A stretch of 64,000 nt of DNA from Cyanobacterium sp. HL-69 (GCA_002813895.1 CP024913.1:22433-86432), one strand, 5' to 3'. Shown: positions 1 to 8,745, counted from the first letter of the stretch. A program made the numbers and translations. Notes: a model not told the origin generated them from the letters alone.

Positions 1-272
1 ACGGGAATCATATTATCGTATAGATTTTTCATGTTAATAATCATCAGTGCAATTTCATAGAGATCTCCTGTTTCTGTATTCGTTAATAAAGACTCACTGA
101 AACCAAACATTTCCTCACTCAACTCAAAAATAACTTGCCGTTGTTCATCCGTTCTTGCATTCCGAAGACCGTTTACAGCAATTAGTAGCAATGCTATCTC
201 ATCCATTCTAGGGTTACAAAAAGCATCTAGGAATATCTCGTGCATTCCTTCTCTATATTCTTGAATATCCAT
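1..272 (-). CDS. Hypothetical protein, C-terminus cut by window edge
   Basis: An open frame runs from an ATG at 272 leftwards to the window edge without a stop (about 90 codons seen). The visible product is acidic and helical-looking and begins MDIQEYREGMHEIF. I recognise no domain. It is transcribed in the same direction as the replication gene and lies beyond the iteron array, so it could be a plasmid backbone gene. The frame is real-looking because it stays open in an AT-rich context and has a sensible ATG, but function is unknown. Confidence 0.6.
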   Translation of the reverse strand, partial: MDIQEYREGMHEIFLDAFCNPRMDEIALLLIAVNGLRNARTDEQRQVIFELSEEMFGFSESLLTNTETGDLYEIALMIINMKNLYDNMIP

Positions 273-395
273 ATTAATCACCCTGAATTACATCGTTATC
301 ATAGCATGAAAGCCTTATACTGTATAACTTTTGTTTGTTATTTATACCATTATTGAATCTTATATTTTGAGATTATTACTATAGTTTGATTCTTT

Positions 396-908
396 GTCTA
401 AATTTGTCTAAAGAAATGTCTAAACTTAAAAGATTTTTTATGAAACTCTATATATCTTTTAAAATATAAGGATTAGCAACTTTTGAGAAATATATTAAAA
501 AATATTGTCTAAATTGTGTCTAAACTAAGCTGTACTACTTATAATATATAGATTATAGAGATTATATATATATTATAAGTACCTATAACCCTATATATAC
601 CGTTACTCATTTACTTGTTTAGACGTACCTTTACACATATTTTTGAATTTTTTATTGATATATTTTCTTATTAGTAGAAAAAAAATTTTACTGGTCATAT
701 ATAGTTATTGAGAATATCAGCAATAAGGTGTCAAAAATACCCCCTATCTACCTAATTTTGTCTAAACTGTCTAAACTAACTATAAAAAAAACGCTGTAGC
801 TTTTATTTTATAAGCATTACAGCCTATATTTTAAGTTTAGACGATTTTAGACAGATAAAATAGAACCCTCACGGGGCAAGGATTCTAAGTTTAGACGTTA
901 GTTTAGAC
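396..908. repeat. Array of 12 GTCTAAA(C) iteron-like repeats, candidate replication origin
   Basis: The core GTCTAAA(C) occurs seven times on the plus strand (starting 396, 406, 418, 507, 518, 760, 769) and five times as (G)TTTAGAC (617, 835, 846, 889, 901). Twelve copies of a 7-8-mer in about 510 bp is far above chance. The block is AT-rich, has no gene, and abuts the 3' end of the rep gene; the last two copies lie immediately after its stop codon. Seen: repeats and position. Inference: binding sites for the Rep protein and the plasmid origin, or a copy-number handcuffing array. Confidence 0.7.
784..823 (-). terminator. Rho-independent terminator of the rep gene
   Basis: Read on the minus strand, GCTGTA (823-818) pairs with TACAGC (798-793), with an inner AAGC/GCTT extension across a two-base bulge. 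A run of eight T follows (the A-run at 784-791). It lies about 90 bp past the rep stop and inside the iteron array. Confidence 0.6.
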
Positions 909-909
909 A

Positions 910-3444
910 CTATTTAATTTTTACTTTTACCCCTCTTTTAGTGGGTATCCTGACTAACTTATCATTCTCAATTAAAAGCAATAAGAGTTCATCAATTTCT
1001 GTGGCAGGGGTATCTTTAAAATCTCTGATGAACATTCTGATATTAGAAGCTGTAACCTCACCTTTCTTGGCTACAAGTTCAAGGATTTTAACCAGTCTTG
1101 CATCCATGAAGTTTTTTTGGCACTTGATAGCCACATACTCAAACTGTCTGAGATAATAGAACACAACCTCAATGGCTAATTTCATAATTTCCTCAGTGAT
1201 GATTAGAGGGCTAGGCGGTGCCAATTCTGTATTGAGAATATAGTGCCATGTGTGCAAGATACCAGCAACCCGTAATATAGCACCCTCACCCTTACTATAC
1301 TTAGCCCTTAATTGCTCAGTGGGCAAAGTCTCTTTAATATCAATCAACTTTCTTTGGGCGTTCTTGAAAATAGGATAAACCTCACTAGGTACTATCAGAT
1401 CTGTTTCATCTAACTTGGTAATCTCATCAATGACGTGACCCAGTAACTCAGATAATCCACTATCAACAAAGTGATCCGGTAAATACTCTTTGGGTAGTTC
1501 ACCGCCCCAAAAAAACCATCTTGCACTGATACCTCTTGAGTCATCACCATTGTTAAATATCTTTTCAAGGGCTGACCATTGAATCGTACCAGTTACTGAG
1601 ATAGCTGTTTTCTCAATGAAAATATTACTATCTTTATTAGCACGGGTTTTGATGACTTGACCACCATCATATAGCTCAAGTTCACGGGCTACGTCATCAC
1701 CACTATAAAACTTGTTTTGTCTTTCAAAGTAACCTGATAACTCATCACAGAAGCATAAGAAGCCTTTGGGGTTTTCTTGGTGAGCTAATAATAATCCATC
1801 AATGGTGCTATCTTTCACCATATATCTAATCATTTTAGGTTCTGGTAAATTAGCCCTAGCATCCTTTGGTAATAACTCATTTTCCTGATATTCTCTCAGT
1901 TCATCCTTATATTGCTTATATGCTTCTAGGTTCTTATCCTTGAGGGGCTTAATAATAGTCATGGTGGTGGGGGTTTTCTTTTTCCCACTATCAGCAACGA
2001 TTGCAGTTCGGAGGATACAGGGCTGTCTATATTTAGGATTATCCTGTAGTACAACGCTTCTTCTTGTACCGATCGCCCCACCAATAACAGGTAAAAGGAT
2101 GGTAAATAATGCCATGGGGTTTGTGGGTAGGTTGAGGGCTTCTTGCTCAAGCATTGAGCCGTATAAAACCCCTAATACCCTTTTTAAATCAAGACTTTCA
2201 TGGGGGATTTTTAATAGGTCATCAACCCGTGGGGATAATTCCTCAATATCAATAATCTGATTATCTAGTTCTTTTCTAGCCTTGATAGCCTTTTCTAGCA
2301 TTGTGGCTTGAATAGGATACTGTGAGCAAAACTCAGCTATCTTCCCCCTGTAACCAGCTTCAGTATAAATAGGTTTGCTAAACTCATCTATGAATTGCCT
2401 CATAATACTGGGAAAGTCATTCTCTCCAATCCCATGGCGATTATAGGTTGCGTTTAGCTTTCCCTGTAAATCGGTTGTTACAATTGAATTGTCTATATTT
2501 AATAGCTCTTCTAGGTTAGCCCCCACAGTCAATTCAATGTTGGTTTTAATGGCTTCAGGGCTTAACTTAGTATGTTTTGAGTATTCTTCAAAGTCACCGT
2601 GTTCTGGTACTTCAGGAAATAGATAGCTAATGGGAAAAATGATGAAGGGTATGCCCTGAGATGCTACTATATCCCTCGTCTTGATTGCCTTGTCTAATCC
2701 TTGTTTATCATTATCCGTAATGTAGATTATGCCCTTTATCTGATATTGCTTAACCCGTTCACAGAGTCTTATTATGTGGTCTATGTCTGTGGCTTTACTC
2801 CCCAATATGCAAGTGCTAATCAAACCTTTATCTAAAGCATAATCACAAGCCTTTTCCCCTTCAGTCTTTAATATCCATTTACCTGTAGCTTGGGAAAATA
2901 ACTCAAGGTGGTACGGCTCCCAAATCTTTGTAATCTTTGACTTGTCACTACCATTCTCATAACCGTAAAAGTTTTTTTCTCGCTTCTCCTTCCCATCCTT
3001 TCTTTTAGTGGTTAATACTCTTTTTACCTTGTTTCCCCCCGGGTAGTTTAACCACATGGCATACTTTTTCAGTGATGCTTCATTCTCATACTCGGCTATC
3101 ATCTCTGTCACAGGGGATTTATAGTCAACGGTAGTGGCTATAACAATCGGATCTTTCGGAGGTGAGTAGGTTTTAATCTCATCCTTTTTCGCCTTGTGGA
3201 TAGATAACCCTTTCCGTTCACCAACCCATTTGAAAATCTCTTTATTGCATTCACCCCCTGAGTTATAGCAATTGTATTTTTGTCCGTCCTTGGATATTGA
3301 AAAATCATCACCGCCACAAATAGGGCAAATATACTTACCCTTTGTGGTTGTAGGCGTGAATAGATCAATATGTTCCCCTATTTTAAAGGCGTTATCATAT
3401 GTCATAATGTTATTAACAAGATTTGTTTGAATGAGCGTTTGCAT
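910..3444 (-). CDS. Plasmid replication primase/helicase-like protein (CHC2-like zinc finger, TOPRIM-like, DUF3987)
   Basis: 844 aa. The N-terminus has a primase-type zinc ribbon with C40, C43, C59 and C66. A TOPRIM-like segment follows around residues 190-270 (KTEGEKA ... YITDNDKQG). The C-terminal half looks like DUF3987, with a Walker A-like stretch VADSGKKKT near residue 485. Proteins of this build are widespread on cyanobacterial plasmids and are taken to prime or initiate replication. The start at 3444 lies in the loop of a perfect inverted repeat; M14 (3405) is an alternative start. Downstream lie a terminator and the iteron array, which fits a rep-plus-origin unit. The exact initiation mechanism is inferred. 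Confidence 0.75.
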   Translation of the reverse strand: MQTLIQTNLVNNIMTYDNAFKIGEHIDLFTPTTTKGKYICPICGGDDFSISKDGQKYNCYNSGGECNKEIFKWVGERKGLSIHKAKKDEIKTYSPPKDPIVIATTVDYKSPVTEMIAEYENEASLKKYAMWLNYPGGNKVKRVLTTKRKDGKEKREKNFYGYENGSDKSKITKIWEPYHLELFSQATGKWILKTEGEKACDYALDKGLISTCILGSKATDIDHIIRLCERVKQYQIKGIIYITDNDKQGLDKAIKTRDIVASQGIPFIIFPISYLFPEVPEHGDFEEYSKHTKLSPEAIKTNIELTVGANLEELLNIDNSIVTTDLQGKLNATYNRHGIGENDFPSIMRQFIDEFSKPIYTEAGYRGKIAEFCSQYPIQATMLEKAIKARKELDNQIIDIEELSPRVDDLLKIPHESLDLKRVLGVLYGSMLEQEALNLPTNPMALFTILLPVIGGAIGTRRSVVLQDNPKYRQPCILRTAIVADSGKKKTPTTMTIIKPLKDKNLEAYKQYKDELREYQENELLPKDARANLPEPKMIRYMVKDSTIDGLLLAHQENPKGFLCFCDELSGYFERQNKFYSGDDVARELELYDGGQVIKTRANKDSNIFIEKTAISVTGTIQWSALEKIFNNGDDSRGISARWFFWGGELPKEYLPDHFVDSGLSELLGHVIDEITKLDETDLIVPSEVYPIFKNAQRKLIDIKETLPTEQLRAKYSKGEGAILRVAGILHTWHYILNTELAPPSPLIITEEIMKLAIEVVFYYLRQFEYVAIKCQKNFMDARLVKILELVAKKGEVTASNIRMFIRDFKDTPATEIDELLLLLIENDKLVRIPTKRGVKVKIK

Positions 3445-3452
3445 CGCTCATT
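3430..3452. promoter_or_regulatory. Perfect 8-bp inverted repeat around the rep start codon
   Basis: AATGAGCG (3430-3437) and CGCTCATT (3445-3452) flank a 7-nt spacer that contains the complement of the rep ATG (3442-3444). As RNA it would place the start codon in a hairpin loop; as DNA it could be an autoregulatory operator. Either would limit Rep synthesis. Confidence 0.5.
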
Positions 3453-3475
3453 TATATTATACATAAAAAAGGGTT

Positions 3476-3503
3476 GGTGATCCCTCTAAAATCACCTTTT
3501 TTT
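3476..3503 (+). terminator. Hairpin plus T-run in the rep leader region
   Basis: GGTGAT (3476-3481) pairs with ATCACC (3491-3496), followed by seven T on the plus strand. A six-A run upstream (3465-3470) makes it partly bidirectional. There is no plus-strand gene immediately before it, so it could end an antisense RNA to the rep leader; that is speculation. Confidence 0.4.
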
Positions 3504-3540
3504 ATATTTATTTTTAGGGAACTATAAGCTCTCTTTTTTA

Positions 3541-3556
3541 GTGTAAACGTTTACAC
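3541..3556. promoter_or_regulatory. 16-bp perfect palindrome upstream of rep
   Basis: GTGTAAACGTTTACAC is a perfect palindrome about 100 bp upstream of the rep start. It has the form of a dimeric repressor operator. No cognate regulator can be named from sequence alone. Confidence 0.45.
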
Positions 3557-3731
3557 CAAAGACCCCATTTTTCGTCAGAATAATCACTTTTGAGGTCAAC
3601 TTAAAAAGTTGTTATTCGTTGTTTAACAACAGTTTTGACTATTTTCTCATTGTGTTTATTTAATAGGTAAATTTGGAAATAACTGTTTTATTACAAATTA
3701 ATAAGAATTAGAGTATTTAATCCTTAACTTA

Positions 3732-3758
3732 GATTGAACCACAACTTTGTGGTTAATC
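3732..3758. promoter_or_regulatory. Hairpin-forming inverted repeat upstream of the RHH gene
   Basis: AACCACA (3737-3743) and TGTGGTT (3748-3754) form a perfect 7-bp arm with a 4-nt loop, extended by GATT/AATC across one bulged base. It lies directly before the ATTGTTACAA boxes and about 95 bp before the start at 3852. No T-run follows, so an operator or cruciform is likelier than a terminator. Confidence 0.4.
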
Positions 3759-3763
3759 TCTTT

Positions 3764-4203
3764 ACTCTATTGTTACAAATGACAACTCTATTGTTACAAT
3801 AGATAGATAGTGATATAATATTCTTAACATCAAAAAGTATTATATATTAGTATGAAAAAGTGTAATCCTAATTCATTAGCAAACCTTAAGCCTGGGTTCA
3901 AGCCAAAGTGGAAGGATACCAATACCAAATTAATTAGAATACCCGTGGCATTAGAGAAACAAGTATTAGACTATGCCCATCAATTGGATGATGGTGTTAC
4001 TACTTCCTCTGATTCAATTGTTACAAATGATTTACAGGAAGAATTGATGAAGCTCATGGCAAAAGTTAATGATATGGAAAAAGGCTATAAAAGCAACTCC
4101 GCATCACAATTGGTCAAGGATCTCAAGGCTTTATCTGACCAATACAATTTATTGTAACAATTGATTAAAACAGGAACAAAAGTCTATTGTAACAATTGAT
4201 TAA
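3764..4203. repeat. Five ATTGTWACAAT sites around a small DNA-binding gene
   Basis: The dyad ATTGTTACAA(A/T) occurs at 3769-3779, 3790-3800 and 4017-4027; ATTGTAACAAT occurs at 4151-4161 and 4186-4196. The first two sit in 15-bp direct repeats (ACTCTATTGTTACAA) spaced 21 bp, two helical turns apart. The last two sit in 19-bp direct repeats at 4150 and 4185, overlapping the stop codon. This arrangement suggests cooperative binding by the encoded ribbon-helix-helix protein, as an operator or a centromere-like site. Confidence 0.55.
3852..4157 (+). CDS. Small ribbon-helix-helix-like DNA-binding protein
   Basis: 101 aa. Residues about 26-47 (TKLIRIPVALEKQVLDYA) read as the beta-strand and first helix of a ribbon-helix-helix fold, and the C-terminal half is a predicted helical/coiled segment. 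Similar short proteins with a 'KxIRIPxALxxxVLxYAxxLD' core are common in cyanobacteria. The gene is flanked and penetrated by five copies of a dyad site, so autoregulation is likely. It may be a replication regulator or an accessory partition protein; the neighbouring rep gene is divergent. Family level is moderately sure, role is inferred. Confidence 0.65.
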   Translation: MKKCNPNSLANLKPGFKPKWKDTNTKLIRIPVALEKQVLDYAHQLDDGVTTSSDSIVTNDLQEELMKLMAKVNDMEKGYKSNSASQLVKDLKALSDQYNLL

Positions 4204-4530
4204 TTAGATCGTGGAATATGGCTTGAGAATACCTTAACCGTTATCAACTCATTATCAATACTCACATCAGTATTAATGGTAAGCTCACCCATACTCTTAG
4301 AGCTAAACCTAAGATACTTTTGGATTAGCGCATCGGAACCTTATGTTTACCCCTAATTAACGCACCACTCTGACTGTCTTTCTGGCTAAAGGTTTGAGAG
4401 CATCATTATTGATTAGCGCAGCGCTATTTTGATTCTTAAACTAAGGAAGTAGGGTATTATCCGCTGTCTTGGTAATCTCTCCTGCTTCCCGAATAAGCGA
4501 GTTGCCACGCTTTTTACAGCTTCTCTCGCT
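4200..4530 (-). pseudogene. Decayed coding remnant with repeated S-x-A-L-I segments
   Basis: This 430-bp interval has no intact gene. On the minus strand, protein-like pieces appear in successive frames: NSLIREAGEITKTADNTLLP then a stop, NSAALINNDALKPLARKT then a stop, SGALIRGKHKVPMR then a stop, and finally SDALIQKYLRFSSKSMGE, which stays open to TAA at 4200-4202. The recurring (N/S)xALI pattern and the frame changes suggest a frameshifted, degraded gene. Its original identity is unknown. Confidence 0.3.
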
Positions 4531-4594
4531 TTACCCTATGTCAAACTCAGGTTATGATAAAACTCATTAAAAAGTTTAAATTCTCGTAAATAAA

Positions 4595-4867
4595 ATGCAA
4601 ACTGGTGCGGATGCGGTAGATAAAGCAATTGAGCTTGGAATAGATTTAGATGGTAGTCCTATCCCTGAAGCTAAACTAAATTTATACAATAAAGTCATGG
4701 GTTTAGAAGGACAAAGACAACGTAGTGGAGTTAGCAATACCATGCGCTCAAGAATAGTGCGCATTGGAGCAAAACATATTTCCCAAGAAGAACTAAATCA
4801 AATGCTTATTGATAGTGACTTTGCTCCTTTGAAAGAGAAAGAAATTGCTTTTTATTACACTAAGTAG
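4595..4867 (+). CDS. Conserved-looking small protein upstream of hsdM, unknown function
   Basis: 90 aa, soluble, with no signal peptide. It has a basic middle (GQRQRSGVSNTMRSRIVRIG) and an acidic C-terminal helix. It is co-directional with hsdM and ends 94 bp before it. I believe similar small proteins sit next to N-6 methylase genes in other cyanobacteria, but cannot verify that here. The RQRSG...MRSRIVRIGAKH stretch could bind nucleic acid. Function not assigned. Confidence 0.55.
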   Translation: MQTGADAVDKAIELGIDLDGSPIPEAKLNLYNKVMGLEGQRQRSGVSNTMRSRIVRIGAKHISQEELNQMLIDSDFAPLKEKEIAFYYTK

Positions 4868-4961
4868 TTAAACGTCACAACAACTCTAACGTTTTCTAAG
4901 AACGAAATCTGATAGTGTTAATTATCAGTAGCACTAATCAGAATCAAAATAGTTAACAATA

Positions 4962-7532
4962 ATGGATATAAGTACCCACAACAAATTAGTCTCGTTCATT
5001 TGGTCGATCGCCGATGACTGTTTACGAGATGTATTTGTGCGGGGAAAATATAGAGATGTAATCCTACCCATGTTTGTCTTGAGAAGGTTAGATTGTCTCT
5101 TGGAAGAAACCAAAGACAAAGTGATGGAAGAAGTTAGCTTTCAGCGAGAGGAAGTGGGCTTAGTAGAGTTAGATGCAGAAGGGCTGAGGGAGGCTTCTGG
5201 TTATGTGTTTTATAACATCTCTGATTGGACTCTCAAAAAAATAGTTAGCACTGCGGTTAATAATGCCCAAATACTCGAAGCTAATTTTAGGGCTTATTTA
5301 GATGGATTTAGCGATGATGTAAAAGAAATTATTGATAAATTTGACTTGCGCAACCAAATCCGCAAGATGAGTCAAGCGGATGTATTGTTAGATGTTTTGG
5401 AAAAGTTTACTAGCCCTGAAATTAATCTTAGCCCCCATGATGTAGTCGATAGTAACAGCAGAAAGTTGGTAGGATTAACTAACTTAGGTATGGGTTATGT
5501 ATTTGAAGAATTAATCCGCCGTTTCAATGAAGAAAATAACGAAGAAGCAGGGGAACATTTCACCCCCCGTGAAGTAATCCGTTTAATGACTAATTTACTA
5601 TTTGTACCAGTCAAGGATAGTTTACCCCCTGTAATGCTAGTCTATGATGGGGCTTGTGGTTCTGGGGGAATGTTAACCGAGTCTCAAAACTTTATTAAAG
5701 ATAGTCAAGGTGACATTGCATCCTCCGCAACCGTCCATCTATATGGTAAAGAAGTGAATGGGGAAACCTATGCTATCTGTAAATCTGACATGATGATTAA
5801 GGGTAATAACCCTGAAAATATTAAGTTTGGTTCAACCCTTGCTATCGATGACTTTGCCGGGCTTAAATTTGATTTTATGCTGGAAAATCCTCCCTATGGG
5901 AAGTCGTGGAAGACTGAGCAAAAATATATCATGGATGGTACTAATGTTTTAGATCCTCGTTTTGAAGTACCGTTAACGGACTTTTGGGGGGAGGTTAAAA
6001 CCGAAAAGGCGGTGCCAAGGTCATCCGATGGACAGTTATTATTTTTAATGGATATGGTAAGTAAGATGAAACCCTTATCCGATAGTCCTTTGGGTACGCG
6101 CATTGCGTCGGTACATAATGGTTCAGCTTTATTTACGGGGGATGCAGGTAGCGGAGAGAGTAATATTAGACGTTATATTATTGAAAATGATTACCTGGAG
6201 GCGATCGCCCAGTTACCCCAAAACCTATTTTATAATACGGGCATCAGTACCTATGTTTGGATTTTATCTAACAATAAAAGCCCAGAGAGAAAGGGAAAAG
6301 TACAATTAATTGACGCTTCTAATCTTTATCGTAAATTACGCAAAAATTTAGGAGCAAAAAACTGTGAATTTGCCCCCGAAGATATTGAAACAATTACTAA
6401 TATTTATCTAACTTTACGGGATGATAGTCAACAAGATGAAAAACTTAGATCCTCTGTAACCCCCCTTAATAAAGAGGGAATAAAACAATGTATTAGTAAA
6501 GTATTTAATAATCATGATTTTGGGTTTTATAAAGTAACCGTAGAACGTCCATTAAGATTAATGGCTCAATGTACCCCTGAAAGGATAGCTAGTTTACGCT
6601 TTATCAATACTATCTCAGAGCCTATGGAGTGGGTTTACAATCATTTTGGGGATAAAGTTTATCAAGATTTAAAAGCCCATGAAAAGGAGATTAAAGACCA
6701 TTTAGAAAAAGAAGAAATTACCGTTAGTCCTGCTAATTTAAAATCATTACTATCTCAGAAAAAATGGCTTGAGCAAAAGGAATTAATGGATAAAGCTCAA
6801 CAAATTGTTAATCATTTAAATACAAGTATAGGTATTAATAATAATGATAAAGTTTGGACTGATTTTAACTTATTTAGTCAAGAGGTAGATAAAGCTATTA
6901 AGCAATTAAATATTAAGCTCTCAGCATCCCAGAAAAAGCAATTTTTAGGGGCAGTTAGTTGGGTTGATGAATCAGCAGAAAAGGTTATTAAGAAAGAGCA
7001 TAAGCTCAAAAAAGAGAAGTTGGAGGAGTTATTAAACCAACTAGGCACAACCAAGGAAAACTTGGCTAATTTTGGTTATTTTCCCACTGATAAACCTGAT
7101 GTTTATGTCGAATATGAAAGCGATACTAATTTACGAGATACTGAAAACATACCTCTTAATTATCGTCTGGCTTCTTCCACCATAATTAATCAAGATGTAA
7201 GTTATTCAGCTTCTGGTGATAAGGGTTTGAATACTGATGAGAATTTGAATACTGATAAGAGTTTAAATACCGATAAGGGTTTGAATGCCTCAACCTTTGT
7301 TGATAGGGTTGCCATAGTGGAGGGTTACTTTTTAGAGGAGGTGCGCCCCCATGTAGAGGATTCTTGGTTAGATATGAGTAAAACTGTTATTGGTTATGAG
7401 ATTAGTTTCAATAAGTATTTTTATCAGCATCAACCCTTAAGGAGTTTGGAGGAGGTAAGCAAGGAGATGTTAGAGTTAGAAGCACAAACGGAGGGTTTAT
7501 TAAAGAATTTGCTTAGTTTTGGGGATAAATAG
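4962..7532 (+). CDS. hsdM: Type I restriction-modification methyltransferase subunit HsdM
   Basis: 856 aa. It has an N-terminal HsdM helical bundle, then the GEHFTPREVIRLM segment (198-209), SAM-binding motif I DGACGSGG (229-236) and catalytic motif IV NPPYG (309-313), the signature of N6-adenine methyltransferases. It should work as M2S with HsdS (11738-13063) and as M2R2S with HsdR (15669-18848). At 856 aa it is longer than typical HsdM (about 500-550 aa): the extra C-terminal third is lysine-rich and helical and contains four in-frame 18-bp repeats (LNTDxxLNTDKxLNTDKG). hsdS is 4.2 kb downstream, separated by addiction genes, so the three subunits are probably not one simple operon. Confidence 0.92.
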   Translation: MDISTHNKLVSFIWSIADDCLRDVFVRGKYRDVILPMFVLRRLDCLLEETKDKVMEEVSFQREEVGLVELDAEGLREASGYVFYNISDWTLKKIVSTAVNNAQILEANFRAYLDGFSDDVKEIIDKFDLRNQIRKMSQADVLLDVLEKFTSPEINLSPHDVVDSNSRKLVGLTNLGMGYVFEELIRRFNEENNEEAGEHFTPREVIRLMTNLLFVPVKDSLPPVMLVYDGACGSGGMLTESQNFIKDSQGDIASSATVHLYGKEVNGETYAICKSDMMIKGNNPENIKFGSTLAIDDFAGLKFDFMLENPPYGKSWKTEQKYIMDGTNVLDPRFEVPLTDFWGEVKTEKAVPRSSDGQLLFLMDMVSKMKPLSDSPLGTRIASVHNGSALFTGDAGSGESNIRRYIIENDYLEAIAQLPQNLFYNTGISTYVWILSNNKSPERKGKVQLIDASNLYRKLRKNLGAKNCEFAPEDIETITNIYLTLRDDSQQDEKLRSSVTPLNKEGIKQCISKVFNNHDFGFYKVTVERPLRLMAQCTPERIASLRFINTISEPMEWVYNHFGDKVYQDLKAHEKEIKDHLEKEEITVSPANLKSLLSQKKWLEQKELMDKAQQIVNHLNTSIGINNNDKVWTDFNLFSQEVDKAIKQLNIKLSASQKKQFLGAVSWVDESAEKVIKKEHKLKKEKLEELLNQLGTTKENLANFGYFPTDKPDVYVEYESDTNLRDTENIPLNYRLASSTIINQDVSYSASGDKGLNTDENLNTDKSLNTDKGLNASTFVDRVAIVEGYFLEEVRPHVEDSWLDMSKTVIGYEISFNKYFYQHQPLRSLEEVSKEMLELEAQTEGLLKNLLSFGDK
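7218..7289 (+). repeat. Four tandem 18-bp repeats inside hsdM
   Basis: Units GATAAGGGTTTGAATACT-like at 7218, 7236, 7254 and 7272 encode DKGLNT/DENLNT/DKSLNT/DKGLNA. The repeat is in frame, so slippage would change linker length without breaking the protein. Confidence 0.8.
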
Positions 7533-7565
7533 AGCTAAATGCTAATTCACGAAAATTAGTTATAA

Positions 7566-7583
7566 TGTAAAATATATTTTACA
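7566..7583. promoter_or_regulatory. 18-bp perfect palindrome, candidate operator of the Xre-ImmA/PIN module
   Basis: TGTAAAATATATTTTACA is a perfect palindrome 55 bp before the start of the Xre-family gene. That is where a dimeric HTH regulator would autorepress. Confidence 0.5.
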
Positions 7584-7638
7584 AGTTAATTAACTTTATT
7601 AGTCTAAATGTAAAAGCAATAAACATAATAATACCTTT

Positions 7639-8745
7639 ATGAAAGAAACGATCTCATCTAATTTGATTCGTTATCGTAAGGGCTTACATATATCCCAACA
7701 ATCTTTGGCTGAACAAACAGGGGTTACACGACAAACCATTAATAATTATGAAAAAGGGAAAACTTTACCAGATAGTAAAACCCTTAGTCTTTTAGCACGA
7801 AGTTTGGGGGTAACTCTTGATGATATATTACGCCCAATTGATCAACTACCTAAAACGAATAATTTTTGTTTTCGCACTCATTGTAAATTTACTCAAAAGC
7901 CACAATTTACAAGCTATGTAAATAATTTATTAAACATTTATACGGCTCTTGAAGTAGCCGTTGGGTTGCCTCCTTATGCCCCAGAAACAACCCCTTGTAA
8001 TGTGCTAGAAGGTAATGAAAATCGCATTCAACAAATAGCTAAGTCTTTTCGTCTTCGTTTAGGTATCGGTGATGCACCCATTCCGAATCTGTTTGAAGCG
8101 GTAGAAGAGTTAGGTTTAAAGGTTTTACGGCTACCCATTGAGCAAAAAGACTTTTTCGGGTTAAGTGCCTGTAGTAACAGTCAAGGTGCTTTTGTACTAA
8201 TTAATACCCATAATATTAGTATTGAAAGACAAATATTTACCCTTGCCCATGAAATTGGACATTTGATTTTCCATCGAGATGAATATCAAAATCAACTGAT
8301 GATAAGTGAAAGTCGGGAGGAAGAAAAAGCGAAAGAAAAAGTAGCTAATTATTTTGCTAGTCATCTACTTGTATCCCAAACAGCTTTTGATTTAGCACAT
8401 CAAAACATGACTGATTTACTAGAACTGAAAGCTCATTTTCGGGTAAGCTATACCATGATTTTGAAGAGATTTGATGAATTAGGAGTTATCGATTACGGCA
8501 AATTTATTATCAAAATTCGTTCCGATTATAAACGCCGTAATAAAGAATCTTTGACTAATGATATTGAGCTTGAACCCAAGTTAGCAGAAAAGCATTTTCC
8601 CGTTAATCAACGTTATCAAACTCTTATTTGGAAGGCATTAAAAGGGGAGAAAATTTCTGAGTCAAAGGCAGCGGAACTTTTAAACATTACCATTGAGGCT
8701 TTAAGACTGGCAAGAATACAACAGGAGGTATATGAGATCGCCTGA
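7639..8745 (+). CDS. Xre-family HTH fused to ImmA/IrrE metallopeptidase (antitoxin-type)
   Basis: 368 aa. Residues 8-63 form an Xre HTH (SQQSLAEQTGVTRQTINNYEKG). The middle has the zinc peptidase motif HEIGH (204-208), with a likely third ligand E233 in the EKVANYFASHLL helix, as in ImmA/IrrE (COG2856) proteins. The Xre-COG2856 architecture is a known antitoxin/regulator type. It overlaps the next gene, a PIN-domain protein, by 14 bp, so the two are translationally coupled. The likely role is to repress its own promoter and restrain the toxin. A perfect palindrome lies upstream. The module sits between hsdM and hsdS. Confidence 0.85.
   Translation: MKETISSNLIRYRKGLHISQQSLAEQTGVTRQTINNYEKGKTLPDSKTLSLLARSLGVTLDDILRPIDQLPKTNNFCFRTHCKFTQKPQFTSYVNNLLNIYTALEVAVGLPPYAPETTPCNVLEGNENRIQQIAKSFRLRLGIGDAPIPNLFEAVEELGLKVLRLPIEQKDFFGLSACSNSQGAFVLINTHNISIERQIFTLAHEIGHLIFHRDEYQNQLMISESREEEKAKEKVANYFASHLLVSQTAFDLAHQNMTDLLELKAHFRVSYTMILKRFDELGVIDYGKFIIKIRSDYKRRNKESLTNDIELEPKLAEKHFPVNQRYQTLIWKALKGEKISESKAAELLNITIEALRLARIQQEVYEIA

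Noticed and set aside
941..1156. Plus-strand frame inside the rep gene (and similar frames at 1940-2260, 6103-6309, 10222-10404, 26116-26430, 45724-45924)
   Set aside because: Shadows of genes on the other strand or frame, without ribosome sites or family resemblance.
7218..7289. CRISPR array
   Set aside because: The short repeats here and at 38469-38648 and 9603-9656 are contiguous, without spacers, and two of the three are coding. No cas genes are in the window.
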